IMG/VR virus record: IMGVR_UViG_3300028571_000040
Location: 1 to 48,881 of that record
Source of the DNA: a virus
DNA: 48,881 bases
Direction: 5' to 3' (one strand)
Below the pieces are notes generated by a model, which saw only the letters and a list, made by a program, of their open reading frames with translations, had not been told where the DNA came from and did not search any database. This document shows, one piece after another, positions 40,331 through 47,533 of the stretch. Both the position numbers and the translations under genes were made by a program. The stretch's first letter is position 1; each line of letters opens with the position of its first letter.

Positions 40331-40522
40331 CTAAAAAGGTATATCGTCTGGGTGCAATAATAATGATGCTTTTTTCAGCTCATAATTACGGCACATCAAT
40401 TCACAAAATGTAAACCATTGTTCTTTTGTTAGCTTTGATAGATCATAGACTTTTATTTCGTCCAAATATTCACCGCCCATACGCCCGGCATATTCGATAG
40501 ATGTTCTTTCATGTAAAAGCAT
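40331..40522 (-). CDS. Small hypothetical protein, leftward within the rightward arm
   Basis: A 63-residue protein with AAGGA 8 bases before the ATG, the site lying in the last codons of the HTH gene upstream. The product (RTSIEYAGRMGGEYLDEIKV, then KEQWFTFCELMCRNYELKKA) ends with HPDDIPF, a C-terminal tail seen in several small phage proteins. It forms a two-gene leftward operon with the excisionase-like gene. The function is unknown. Confidence 0.65.
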   Translation of the reverse strand: MLLHERTSIEYAGRMGGEYLDEIKVYDLSKLTKEQWFTFCELMCRNYELKKASLLLHPDDIPF

Positions 40523-40525
40523 TGT

Positions 40526-40705
40526 TTAATCCTTACACTTTTTAAGTTCGTTTTCAAATTTTTCAACCTCTTTAATGGGGTATTTTACACCGCCAAGCTT
40601 ATAATATTTAGGCCCCTTGCCTTGGCACCGCCATTTATTAAGCAAATCAATTGAAACGCCCCAGCGTTTAGCAAGTTCTTCTTTTGTCAAGTAATCTTTT
40701 TTCAT
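40526..40705 (-). CDS. Excisionase / AlpA-type HTH protein
   Basis: A 59-residue protein. The sequence YLTKEELAKRWGVSIDLLNK, then WRCQGKGPKYYKLGG and VKYPIKEVEKFE, matches the HTH_17 / MerR-like excisionase family: a L-T-x-x-E-L-A-x-x-W-x-V-S helix-turn-helix, R-x-x-G-x-G-P-x-x-x-K-L-G, then V-x-Y-x-x-x-x-V-x-x-F. AAGG lies before the ATG. It faces divergently from the gene at 40825 across a promoter region, so it probably regulates one or both. There is no integrase to pair with, so it is likelier a regulator than an excisionase. Confidence 0.83.
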   Translation of the reverse strand: MKKDYLTKEELAKRWGVSIDLLNKWRCQGKGPKYYKLGGVKYPIKEVEKFENELKKCKD

Positions 40706-40760
40706 TTTTAAACCTTTTATAAAAAAATGTACATTTAAGTAATAAATTATATTTTTATGA

Positions 40761-40787
40761 TTGACAAGATAAAAATGACGCTATAAA
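40761..40787 (+). promoter_or_regulatory. Rightward promoter TTGACA-N15-TATAAA
   Basis: Perfect TTGACA (40761-40766) and TATAAA (40782-40787), with a short 15-base spacer, lie 38 bases before the gene at 40825 in the divergent gap. The short spacing suggests a need for activation, for example by the neighbouring HTH protein. Confidence 0.45.
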
Positions 40788-40824
40788 ACATTTATATTAT
40801 GAATGCAATAGAGAAGGAAAACGC

Positions 40825-40974
40825 ATGAATAATCTAGTATATAATGGCAGTCTTGCCTTATTCTTTTTGATTGGCGCTGTTGCTGGTCATTTTCACGGTA
40901 AATCTATCGTATATGAAGGCATGTTTAAAAACTTTGCCATTATGACCGATATCAACACACCACGGAGTAAATAA
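40825..40974 (+). CDS. 49-residue single-span membrane protein
   Basis: GAAGGA lies 6-8 bases before the ATG. The product (MNNLVYNGSLALFFLIGAVA, then GHFHGKSIVYEGMFKNFAIM) has one hydrophobic span at residues 8-22 and a His pair just after it. It is the first gene of the recombination operon and is followed one base later by the next start. No family is recognised. Confidence 0.6.
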   Translation: MNNLVYNGSLALFFLIGAVAGHFHGKSIVYEGMFKNFAIMTDINTPRSK

Positions 40975-40975
40975 C

Positions 40976-41410
40976 ATGGATATTGAAACGCTATTGTTAA
41001 AGATTGAAAGCATTGAGTCTGATATCAAGGTAAAAGAAGAATTGCACCTTAACGCATTAAAAGAAGAGCTTGCAGATTCGTATTCTCTTTTGCAAAATCT
41101 AATCAAGGATGATGTGCAGGATCAGTTATCTAAAAATGATTACGGATGTGGTACGGCTCACATATATAAGGGCAAGTATGACATTGAAGTTGTAATCAAT
41201 AAAAAGGTGGAATACGATCAGGAGTTTCTTGCTGGTATTTATGACAACATTCAACAATCCGGCGAAAATCCGACTGATTATATGAAAGTCACCTATGGCG
41301 TAGAGGAAAACAAATTCAAGTCATGGCCTGAACGCATTAAAAATGCATTCATTTCGGGCCGTACCGTTACGCCGCAAAAAGCTAAAATTAAAATAAAAAG
41401 GATCGTGTAA
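40976..41410 (+). CDS. Hypothetical protein upstream of the Sak4 recombinase
   Basis: A 144-residue protein. The first 50 residues form a coiled-coil helix (LLKIESIESDIKVKEELHLN, then ALKEELADSYSLLQNLI). The C-terminal half (YDIEVVINKKVEYDQEFLAG, then MKVTYGVEENKFKSWPERIK) has a conserved look; the Y-x-V-x-E-x-K-x-x-x-W pattern occurs in phage proteins encoded directly before Sak4-type ATPases. It may be a partner or host nuclease inhibitor-like protein, but this is only context. Confidence 0.65.
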   Translation: MDIETLLLKIESIESDIKVKEELHLNALKEELADSYSLLQNLIKDDVQDQLSKNDYGCGTAHIYKGKYDIEVVINKKVEYDQEFLAGIYDNIQQSGENPTDYMKVTYGVEENKFKSWPERIKNAFISGRTVTPQKAKIKIKRIV

Positions 41411-42091
41411 ATGTCATATAGAAACATTAAAGATGCGTCAAACCAAAAAAAAGACTATCTGATTTTTGGATCAACAAAGACGGGAAAGACGCTGCTATCT
41501 TCAACACTTCCGGCCAGCGAGGTTGTTCTGGTAAACACTGAAAACAATCTTGACAGCTTGTATGGCGTTGATATGTACGTATTTGACTGCTTCAAATATT
41601 CTGATTTTGTCTTTATCACGGACGAGATCATTAATAAGAAAATCACGCCGAAATGGTTTTATCTCGATAGCATTACAGACCTTATGACGAAGGTATTCAG
41701 TGAAGAAAAGAAAAAAACCAAGGATGGTCGTCAGGTTTATTCCGCACTTGAAGACAAATATAATGACGTTATCCTGCGCATTAAAACCATGCCCTGCAAC
41801 GTTGTTGTTGTTGGCCGGATGACAAAGATCAAAGACGAGATTACGGGCGGTATGATTTTCGGCGCAGCGATGCCATGGGCAAAGCTTGAAAATGATTTGC
41901 CGTTTAACTTCTCTGCGGTTCTTGCCACAAGATCATCACGTGGTGATGCTGGCAAAAATCACTATGCCATTCAATGTCACCCATGCTCACAGTATCAGGT
42001 GGGTGTACGGACACAATTCGGAAAGGAAAACCCCCTTTCCCAATACGAAGAGCCTAATCTAATGGCAATTCATAATAAAATCACTGCTTAA
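41411..42091 (+). CDS. Sak4-type RecA-like single-strand annealing ATPase
   Basis: A 226-residue protein with AAAAGGA 8 bases before the ATG. Walker A is GSTKTGKT (20-27). WFYLDSITDL fits Walker B, and VVVVGRMTKIKDEITGGMIF with GAAMPWAKLENDLPF are the later RecA-core strands seen in AAA_24 / Sak4 recombinases. Phage Sak4 proteins promote single-strand annealing and work with an SSB. The next gene encodes an SSB-like protein, and a nuclease follows, giving a complete recombination cassette. Confidence 0.85.
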   Translation: MSYRNIKDASNQKKDYLIFGSTKTGKTLLSSTLPASEVVLVNTENNLDSLYGVDMYVFDCFKYSDFVFITDEIINKKITPKWFYLDSITDLMTKVFSEEKKKTKDGRQVYSALEDKYNDVILRIKTMPCNVVVVGRMTKIKDEITGGMIFGAAMPWAKLENDLPFNFSAVLATRSSRGDAGKNHYAIQCHPCSQYQVGVRTQFGKENPLSQYEEPNLMAIHNKITA

Positions 42092-42118
42092 CACATAACA
42101 ATCTAAAGGAGAATAAAC

Positions 42119-42715
42119 ATGGTTGCACTGCCAAAATCTATTAACGCTATACAAGAAGTAATAAAGCCAAGCAATAAAGTTAACATTCCAGATGGTCATT
42201 ATCATGCGGTAATTGTTGATAGCGGCATGGAAAAGTCCCCATATGGATTTGATAAACCAGATGGGGTATTTATTAAGACCGTTATTACTCAAGGACAATA
42301 TGCACATACTGAATTTAAGACACATCTGGCTATTTTTGATGAAGCATCCCTAAATCCAAATAATCCGGAATGGACCGCTTCTAAATCTGCATATGGCGTG
42401 ATATCCCAAATTCTTTTGGCCTTGGGTATTCCAGAGGTTCCAGAGGGATTTGAAACAAGCGGCCTTCACAATAAACCAATAATTATTTCGACAAAAACGA
42501 AGAAAGGCAAAGATAAAGAAACAGGAAATCACAAGCCAGAGTGGGATGAATCATCTATCCATGAGTTTTTATCCGTTTCATCCGTCGGCGTAACGCAAGG
42601 ACATCCGACATTTGCATCGGCCACCGCTCCCGCAAAAGCATCACCGTTTGCCGCGCAGCCGCAACCACGACCAACCGCACCTGTAGCGCCGTCATCAGCG
42701 CCTTGGGCTTCTTAA
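42119..42715 (+). CDS. DUF669 / SSB-like protein
   Basis: A 198-residue protein with AAAGGAG before the ATG. The core shows an OB-like pattern: NIPDGHYHAVIVDSGMEKSP, GVFIKTVITQGQYAHTEFKT and YGVISQILLALGIPEVPEGF. This fits phage DUF669-type single-strand binding proteins, which accompany Sak-type recombinases. The C-terminal 40 residues are a Pro/Ala-rich flexible tail ending SSAPWAS. There is no acidic tip as in bacterial SSBs. Assignment is by pattern and context. Confidence 0.72.
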   Translation: MVALPKSINAIQEVIKPSNKVNIPDGHYHAVIVDSGMEKSPYGFDKPDGVFIKTVITQGQYAHTEFKTHLAIFDEASLNPNNPEWTASKSAYGVISQILLALGIPEVPEGFETSGLHNKPIIISTKTKKGKDKETGNHKPEWDESSIHEFLSVSSVGVTQGHPTFASATAPAKASPFAAQPQPRPTAPVAPSSAPWAS

Positions 42716-42773
42716 ATTTATAAATATAGGCGGGGCGCAATGCCTCGCCTATTATAAAACAATGGGGAAAATA

Positions 42774-43502
42774 ATGGTATTAATACCAAAGCCGCCTGAT
42801 TTTACTTTGCAGGCAATCAAGCAAAAAACAGAACATGAATGGAATTCATCCGTGAACAAGCGCGGGCGTATCATGGGCCATATGATAGGCACAGAATGCG
42901 CTAGAGCGTTATATTACGCTATTCACAATGAACAATCACGATATGTCACATATGACAAGGCGTGGCGTTTTGAGGATTCCATGCGTAATACAAAAACCAT
43001 GGCCAATAGACTTGGATTATCTGGCATTGAAGTTTATGAATTAAATAGCGAAGGCAAAAGACATTCATATTCATTTTTTGACAGTAAATTACAGGATCAT
43101 TGCGATGGTGTATTGATCGGTCTAAAGCAGGCGACTTCAACAAAGCATATATGGCAAAATAAAACCATAGATGAAAGCGATTTGAAAAAATTCAGAAAGC
43201 TAAAAGATCAATATGATATTAAATTAGTTTTGAAAAAGTTTAATGAAAAGTTTTATGCCCGTGCCCAGCTTCTTATGCATTACTTGCAGATTGATCGGCA
43301 TTATATGACGCTATGCATTTCAGGTGCGGTGGATGTCGATGCCTGTCGTACGGAATACGATCCAGATTTTTGTGAAATGCAGATTGACAGGATACGCCGC
43401 ATATTAGAAACTACAACGGAACCAGTACGCATTAATGACAGGCCAGATTTTTGGTTATGCCGTATGTGTGAATTTAAAGGAAAATGCCACAACAATGCCT
43501 AA
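42774..43502 (+). CDS. PD-(D/E)XK nuclease (RecB/Cas4-like) with a changed catalytic Glu
   Basis: The start was set at ATG 42774 because GGGGA precedes it by 6-7 bases; ATG 42762 is the alternative. The product has ECARALYYAI at the front, LQDHCDGVLIGL (D115 in the 42762 numbering), then HIWQNKT and CRMCEFKGKCHNN at the end, a RecB-like architecture with an Fe-S-type Cys cluster. In related phage nucleases the third motif reads E-x-K-T; here it is Q132-N-K134. The family processes DNA ends in recombination together with Sak4. The Glu to Gln change may reduce or abolish cleavage. Confidence 0.82.
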   Translation: MVLIPKPPDFTLQAIKQKTEHEWNSSVNKRGRIMGHMIGTECARALYYAIHNEQSRYVTYDKAWRFEDSMRNTKTMANRLGLSGIEVYELNSEGKRHSYSFFDSKLQDHCDGVLIGLKQATSTKHIWQNKTIDESDLKKFRKLKDQYDIKLVLKKFNEKFYARAQLLMHYLQIDRHYMTLCISGAVDVDACRTEYDPDFCEMQIDRIRRILETTTEPVRINDRPDFWLCRMCEFKGKCHNNA

Positions 43503-46500
43503 AGAGCCACGGCCATATCAAACCGCATCGGTTCAATCCCTTTTCGACTGGCTTTTTACTAAGCCGTCGAAAGGGAACCCTTTAATTGTAAGCCCGGTAG
43601 GCAGTGGTAAAGCTCTAATTAATGCAATGGTCATTAATGAAATTCACAAGCTATACCCGCGCACGCGCATTTTATGTGTTACCCACGTTAAAGAACTGCT
43701 AACGCAAAACGCGGATGAATTGCGAGATTTCTATCCCGATGCTGATTACGGTTTTTATTGCGCCAGCCTTGGCATTAAGCGATTACACAATGATATCACG
43801 TTTGCCAGCATTCAAAGTATTTATAACAAAGCTCATAACCTAAACCGCGCGCCGGAAGTTATATTAATAGATGAGTGCTTTGCTGGAGATACATTAATAA
43901 ACACTAATAGCGGCCCGAAAAGAATTGACAAGGTGAGTCCGGGCGACATAGTGTATAATGCGACTGGAATGGGCGAAGTATTGGCTGTTTCAAAAAAACA
44001 AACAAATGTTATATATAGGATAAAATTAAATGACGGATCAGAAATCAGATGCACTGGAAACCATCCTATACTATCAGAACACGGATGGACTACAGCTCGA
44101 GAACTGGGGCCGGGGCAGCAGCTTTTTAGCATACAAAATATGCCTGAATTGTGGGAAAAACTTTCATCCGTTCAGAACGATGGTGAAAAGTCGAGGGAAA
44201 ATGATGGAAAAGCCACAATCGAGAAAAGCATTTTCAAAACAAAGGTTTTGTTCGATATCTTGCTCGAAGAAGATGGAAAATGCAATGTGGATTCCCGGCG
44301 CAAAAGAGAAAATGTCGAAAACATTAAAAAAAATAGGGCACAAGCCATTAATTCATGGTGGCAATGGTCGAGGGCCTACAAATCAACAGAAAAAAATGAT
44401 GGAAATTCTTGGGAAAGAGTGGGTTGCAGAGTTACCAATAAAAACATTGGCAGGTCACAGGAACGGAATATACCCCAATGCATACAAGGTGGACTTGGGA
44501 AATCAAAAGTTAATGTTAGCTATAGAGATAGATGGAATGAGCCACAGCGGGAAACGGAAAATTTTGGATCAAAAGAAAGACAATCGTCTTTTGTTGTTAG
44601 GGTGGAAAGTGTTGAGATTGAAGAATGCAGAGGTGGAGAATATATATACAATCTACAAGTCTCAGGGCACCCTTCCTACTTTGCTAACGGAATTCTTGTC
44701 CATAACTGTCATTTAATTTCACACGACGAAAACACACAATACCGCAAGTTTATAGATGAATGCAAAAAACTAAACCCTAATCTTGTTGTTATAGGATTAA
44801 CCGGAACGCCATTTCGCGCCGATAGCGGCCTTATTTACGAGGGCGAAGGCGCACTGTTTGACGGCATATGCTATGAGATTGAAATTAGCTGGATGATTGA
44901 TCAGGGCTATCTTGTTAAGCCCGTAACACCGCCCGTAAAAACTATTATGAATGTTGACGGTGTTAAAACGTCAAAGGGCGATTATATATTGCGACAGCTT
45001 GAAAAAGCCGTTGACGTTGACGAGATAACGCAGGCTTGCGTTGCCGAGATCATGGAATTAACGCAAGACCGTAACAAGGTTTTGATATTCACGGCAGGCG
45101 TTGAACATTGCACACACGTCCGCGACGCGATACGCGCATATGGTGTTACTTGCGAGATGGTGACGGGCGATACGCCGAAAACTGAACGCGATGAAATACT
45201 GCGACGATATGCGGCTGGAGAATTTAAGTATTTAGTCAACGTTGCGGTTTTGTGTTTAGATGAAAAAACTGAAATTCTCACTAGCGATGGATTTGTAGGA
45301 ATTGATGATATGACATATGATCATAAAATTGCTGCATGGAAAGAAGATGGTGGAGTTGAATTCACAAAGCCAGAAAATATAGTTAGAAGAGAAAGATTTG
45401 ATGATGAGGAAATGGTTTCATCTGAAAATGGCATATCTGCCAATATTAGAGTTACATCTAATCATAGAATGGTTATTAGGTGTGGCGGTCAAGATAAAAA
45501 TATAAAAGTAGTACCTGCAATTAATCTTGAAGGTATTTCTTGCTCTATACCAGCTTATGGCGATTGCGAGCCAGAAAAGATATATATTGAAACTCCAAAA
45601 AGGAAACAAAATGAGGATCAGCAAATTAGATCAACTTCATTTTCTTTAAGAAAAAGAGGATATTTAAAAAAAGATTCTTTAGAAATGTCTATAAAACAAG
45701 TGAAAAAACTTAGATCTATGAAACATGCTTCACCGCATGAACTAACGATAGATGAATGTAAGTTAATTGGTTTTTGGCTTGGAGATGGATCAAAATCTTG
45801 CGGAAGAGTAGTTATATCACAATCTATGAGATATAAAGACAATGTAGAGTGGTTTGACGGTATTTTAAAATCCACTGGAATACACCATTCAAGAAATATA
45901 AGAAAGAAAAAAGGCAAATTAACTAATGATGTTGTTTTATGGTCTCTTGCGAGAGGAACTGGTGGATACAATCAATCTGTAGAAAAGGGGTATTTTTATA
46001 TAGAGCCTTATTTAGAAAAAGACGGAACATTTTTATTTAAACATTTAAATAAAAATCAGTTACTTGCACTATTAGAAGGATTTTGGAGAGCTGATGGCAG
46101 ACATCATTCTAAGAAAAAAGTTAATAGAATAACTGGGTGCCAATATAAATTATATGATATTTTGCAATCAGTTTGTGTTGTCAGAGGTATATCAGCTTCT
46201 ATATCTAAACCAATAAAGCCAAGAAAATATAATCATAATATACAATGGTCATTTTCTTGGGGTGGAAGAAAAAACTGGAGCTACACAAAAAAATCTATAG
46301 TTAAAGAAAAATCATGGAAAAAAGAAAGAGTGTGGTGCGTTACATCGTCAACTTCTTTTTTGATATGCAGAAGAAACGGAAAAGTTTTTGTAACTGGAAA
46401 TACCACTGGCTACAACGTACCAAGCATTGACTGCATTGTTTTGATGCGTCCTATGAAGAGTCCGGTGCTTTACATTCAAACTCTCGGCAGAGGTATAAGA

Positions 46501-47241
46501 ACCGTATATGCCGATGGATATGATTTAACGACGCAGCAGGGGCGACTTGATGCTATTGCAAATAGTATCAAACCTGATTGTCGTGTTCTTGATTTTGGCG
46601 GCGTTGTTAAGTATCTGGGGCCGATAGATGCGATTAAAATAACGCGCAAGAATAGCGGTAAAAAAGATAAGGACGCGCCGCCGGGCGATGCTATTATGAA
46701 ACGCTGCCCGGCATGTGGTTTTGAATGCTTTGCAGCGCAGCGTTATTGTTATAATTGCTCATATAATTTCTTGCAAGAAAGCTTAAGCCCGACGGCGGAT
46801 AAAGGAAGTTATTTGCTTAGTGCAGATGAGCCGCCGCGAATTGTTTCTGTATTATCTATGACTGTTTCGAGGCATATAAAAAAACATAAAGAAGGTGATC
46901 CTATTCCTAAGCCAACTATGAAAGTAACATACGGAACTTTTGAAGGTTCGTATTCTGATTTTATATGCTTTGAGCATCATGGATATCCGAGAGATAAGGC
47001 CGTTTCATGGTTTAGGCAGAATTTGCCCAGTCATGTTATTCCTAAAGACGTTAAAGAGGGGCTTTTATATAAAGATTTTTACCGGATACCTAGCGATATA
47101 GAGATCAAAAGAGAAGGTAAATACTGGCGGGTTTCAAAGGTTTTTTATAAAGAAAAAGATACACATAAAGAACAAGCAATTGAAATAATTAAAGATTATG
47201 CCGTCGATGATAAAAATGAATTAATTGAAATACCTTGGTAA
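43495..47241 (+). CDS. SF2 DNA helicase (DECH box) interrupted by two inteins
   Basis: The start was set at ATG 43495 (MPKEPRPYQTASVQSLFDWL), overlapping the nuclease stop. Without inteins the protein would be 588 residues. Motifs: I PVGSGKA (Ala where Ser/Thr is usual), Ia LCVTHVKELL, Ib ASIQSI, II IDE-CH, III GLTGTPFR, IV VLIFTAG, V VAVL-TTGYNVPSID, VI YIQTLGRGIR; then a zinc ribbon (CPACGFECF, CYNCSY). Intein 1 splits DE/CH and intein 2 splits VL/TT. Splicing is needed to rebuild both motifs. It lies directly after Sak4, SSB and nuclease genes, so it likely serves replication or recombination. The exteins match each other in composition; intein 2 is more AT-rich. Confidence 0.9.
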   Translation: MPKEPRPYQTASVQSLFDWLFTKPSKGNPLIVSPVGSGKALINAMVINEIHKLYPRTRILCVTHVKELLTQNADELRDFYPDADYGFYCASLGIKRLHNDITFASIQSIYNKAHNLNRAPEVILIDECFAGDTLINTNSGPKRIDKVSPGDIVYNATGMGEVLAVSKKQTNVIYRIKLNDGSEIRCTGNHPILSEHGWTTARELGPGQQLFSIQNMPELWEKLSSVQNDGEKSRENDGKATIEKSIFKTKVLFDILLEEDGKCNVDSRRKRENVENIKKNRAQAINSWWQWSRAYKSTEKNDGNSWERVGCRVTNKNIGRSQERNIPQCIQGGLGKSKVNVSYRDRWNEPQRETENFGSKERQSSFVVRVESVEIEECRGGEYIYNLQVSGHPSYFANGILVHNCHLISHDENTQYRKFIDECKKLNPNLVVIGLTGTPFRADSGLIYEGEGALFDGICYEIEISWMIDQGYLVKPVTPPVKTIMNVDGVKTSKGDYILRQLEKAVDVDEITQACVAEIMELTQDRNKVLIFTAGVEHCTHVRDAIRAYGVTCEMVTGDTPKTERDEILRRYAAGEFKYLVNVAVLCLDEKTEILTSDGFVGIDDMTYDHKIAAWKEDGGVEFTKPENIVRRERFDDEEMVSSENGISANIRVTSNHRMVIRCGGQDKNIKVVPAINLEGISCSIPAYGDCEPEKIYIETPKRKQNEDQQIRSTSFSLRKRGYLKKDSLEMSIKQVKKLRSMKHASPHELTIDECKLIGFWLGDGSKSCGRVVISQSMRYKDNVEWFDGILKSTGIHHSRNIRKKKGKLTNDVVLWSLARGTGGYNQSVEKGYFYIEPYLEKDGTFLFKHLNKNQLLALLEGFWRADGRHHSKKKVNRITGCQYKLYDILQSVCVVRGISASISKPIKPRKYNHNIQWSFSWGGRKNWSYTKKSIVKEKSWKKERVWCVTSSTSFLICRRNGKVFVTGNTTGYNVPSIDCIVLMRPMKSPVLYIQTLGRGIRTVYADGYDLTTQQGRLDAIANSIKPDCRVLDFGGVVKYLGPIDAIKITRKNSGKKDKDAPPGDAIMKRCPACGFECFAAQRYCYNCSYNFLQESLSPTADKGSYLLSADEPPRIVSVLSMTVSRHIKKHKEGDPIPKPTMKVTYGTFEGSYSDFICFEHHGYPRDKAVSWFRQNLPSHVIPKDVKEGLLYKDFYRIPSDIEIKREGKYWRVSKVFYKEKDTHKEQAIEIIKDYAVDDKNELIEIPW
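43876..44706 (+). mobile_element. Intein 1 in helicase motif II (277 residues)
   Basis: It starts with C1 in CFAGDTLINTNSGPKRI and ends YIYNLQVSGHPSYF, ANGILVHN, followed by extein Cys. N-terminal block A, block B (CTGNHPIL), and C-terminal blocks F and G with H276-N277 are all canonical, so it should splice. Between residue 88 and about 238 there is no in-frame endonuclease: the sequence is rich in Ser, Arg, Asn, Lys, Glu and Gly with few hydrophobics (for example SWWQWSRAYKSTEKNDG). The same DNA in another frame encodes a nuclease (44030-44716). Insertion between Glu and Cys of the DECH box disables the helicase until it is spliced. Confidence 0.93.
44030..44716 (+). CDS. Out-of-frame Vsr/DUF559-like endonuclease nested in intein 1
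   Basis: A 228-residue open frame, +1 relative to the helicase, with TAGGA 9 bases before ATG 44030. From residue 36 it reads as a nuclease: a zinc finger (KICLNCGKNF, C38/C41; RFCSISCSKK, C74/C78), a basic linker (KEKMSKTLKKIGHKPLIHGG), then AYKVDLGN, LMLAIEIDGMSHSG (E166, D168, H172), DQKKDNRLLLLGWKVLRLKN (D180, D184). This matches Vsr-like/DUF559 (EDxHD-type) nucleases, some known as phage homing enzymes linked to split inteins. Its last 40 residues overlap intein blocks F and G, and its TAA lies in the extein. The first 35 residues are a shadow of the intein. Expression is inferred. Confidence 0.8.
   Translation: MTDQKSDALETILYYQNTDGLQLENWGRGSSFLAYKICLNCGKNFHPFRTMVKSRGKMMEKPQSRKAFSKQRFCSISCSKKMENAMWIPGAKEKMSKTLKKIGHKPLIHGGNGRGPTNQQKKMMEILGKEWVAELPIKTLAGHRNGIYPNAYKVDLGNQKLMLAIEIDGMSHSGKRKILDQKKDNRLLLLGWKVLRLKNAEVENIYTIYKSQGTLPTLLTEFLSITVI
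45253..46401 (+). mobile_element. Intein 2 in helicase motif V, with LAGLIDADG endonuclease (383 residues)
   Basis: It starts CLDEKTEILTSDGFVGIDDM, with block B at VTSNHRM, and ends WCVTSSTSFLICRRNG, KVFVTGN, followed by extein Thr. The penultimate residue is Gly rather than His, a variation known in other phage inteins. Between them lie two LAGLIDADG dodecapeptides, LIGFWLGDGS (171-180) and LLEGFWRADG (273-282), so the homing enzyme is in frame and looks intact. The DNA is clearly more AT-rich than the flanking extein, in line with recent acquisition. It sits between VAVL and TTGYNVP of motif V. Confidence 0.93.
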
Positions 47242-47284
47242 ATATTGTCAAGTTAAAAATTGTATATTTTAGTAAAAAAATACC

Positions 47285-47312
47285 TGTACAATGATTTTAG
47301 ATCGTTTATTAT
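47285..47312 (+). promoter_or_regulatory. Promoter TGTACA-N16-TATTAT
   Basis: TGTACA (47285-47290) and TATTAT (47307-47312), with a 16-base spacer beginning ATG, lie in the gap between the helicase and the gene at 47334. It shares the layout T-T/G-TACAATG, N13, TATTAT with the promoter at 3898-3925. Confidence 0.5.
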
Positions 47313-47333
47313 TTTCTAAGAAAGGAACAAAAG

Positions 47334-47531
47334 ATGACTGATTTTAATTTTGAATTAATTACTAGAAAATGGCAGCCTTACTTTGTGGGGACTACATTAG
47401 AAGCTCATGATATTAATAATTATAAAACATTAAGAATAGCTATGAGTTTATATGATAACCGCAAAGTTTTATTATCGCAGCGCCGTATTGGTAAAACAGA
47501 TATTTTTGAATATCTAATAAAAAGGAGATAA
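47334..47531 (+). CDS. Hypothetical 65-residue protein
   Basis: AAAGGA lies 7 bases before the ATG, behind the promoter at 47285. The product (MTDFNFELITRKWQPYFVGT, then LRIAMSLYDNRKVLLSQRRI) is basic towards its C-terminus and probably alpha/beta. It is the first gene of a new transcription unit that runs through the window end. No family is recognised. Confidence 0.62.
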   Translation: MTDFNFELITRKWQPYFVGTTLEAHDINNYKTLRIAMSLYDNRKVLLSQRRIGKTDIFEYLIKRR

Positions 47532-47533
47532 GA

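Noticed and set aside
43876-44706. Group I or II intron instead of an intein
   Set aside because: The insert is fully in frame, starts with Cys and ends His-Asn before Cys, with protein splicing blocks. No intron RNA core was seen.
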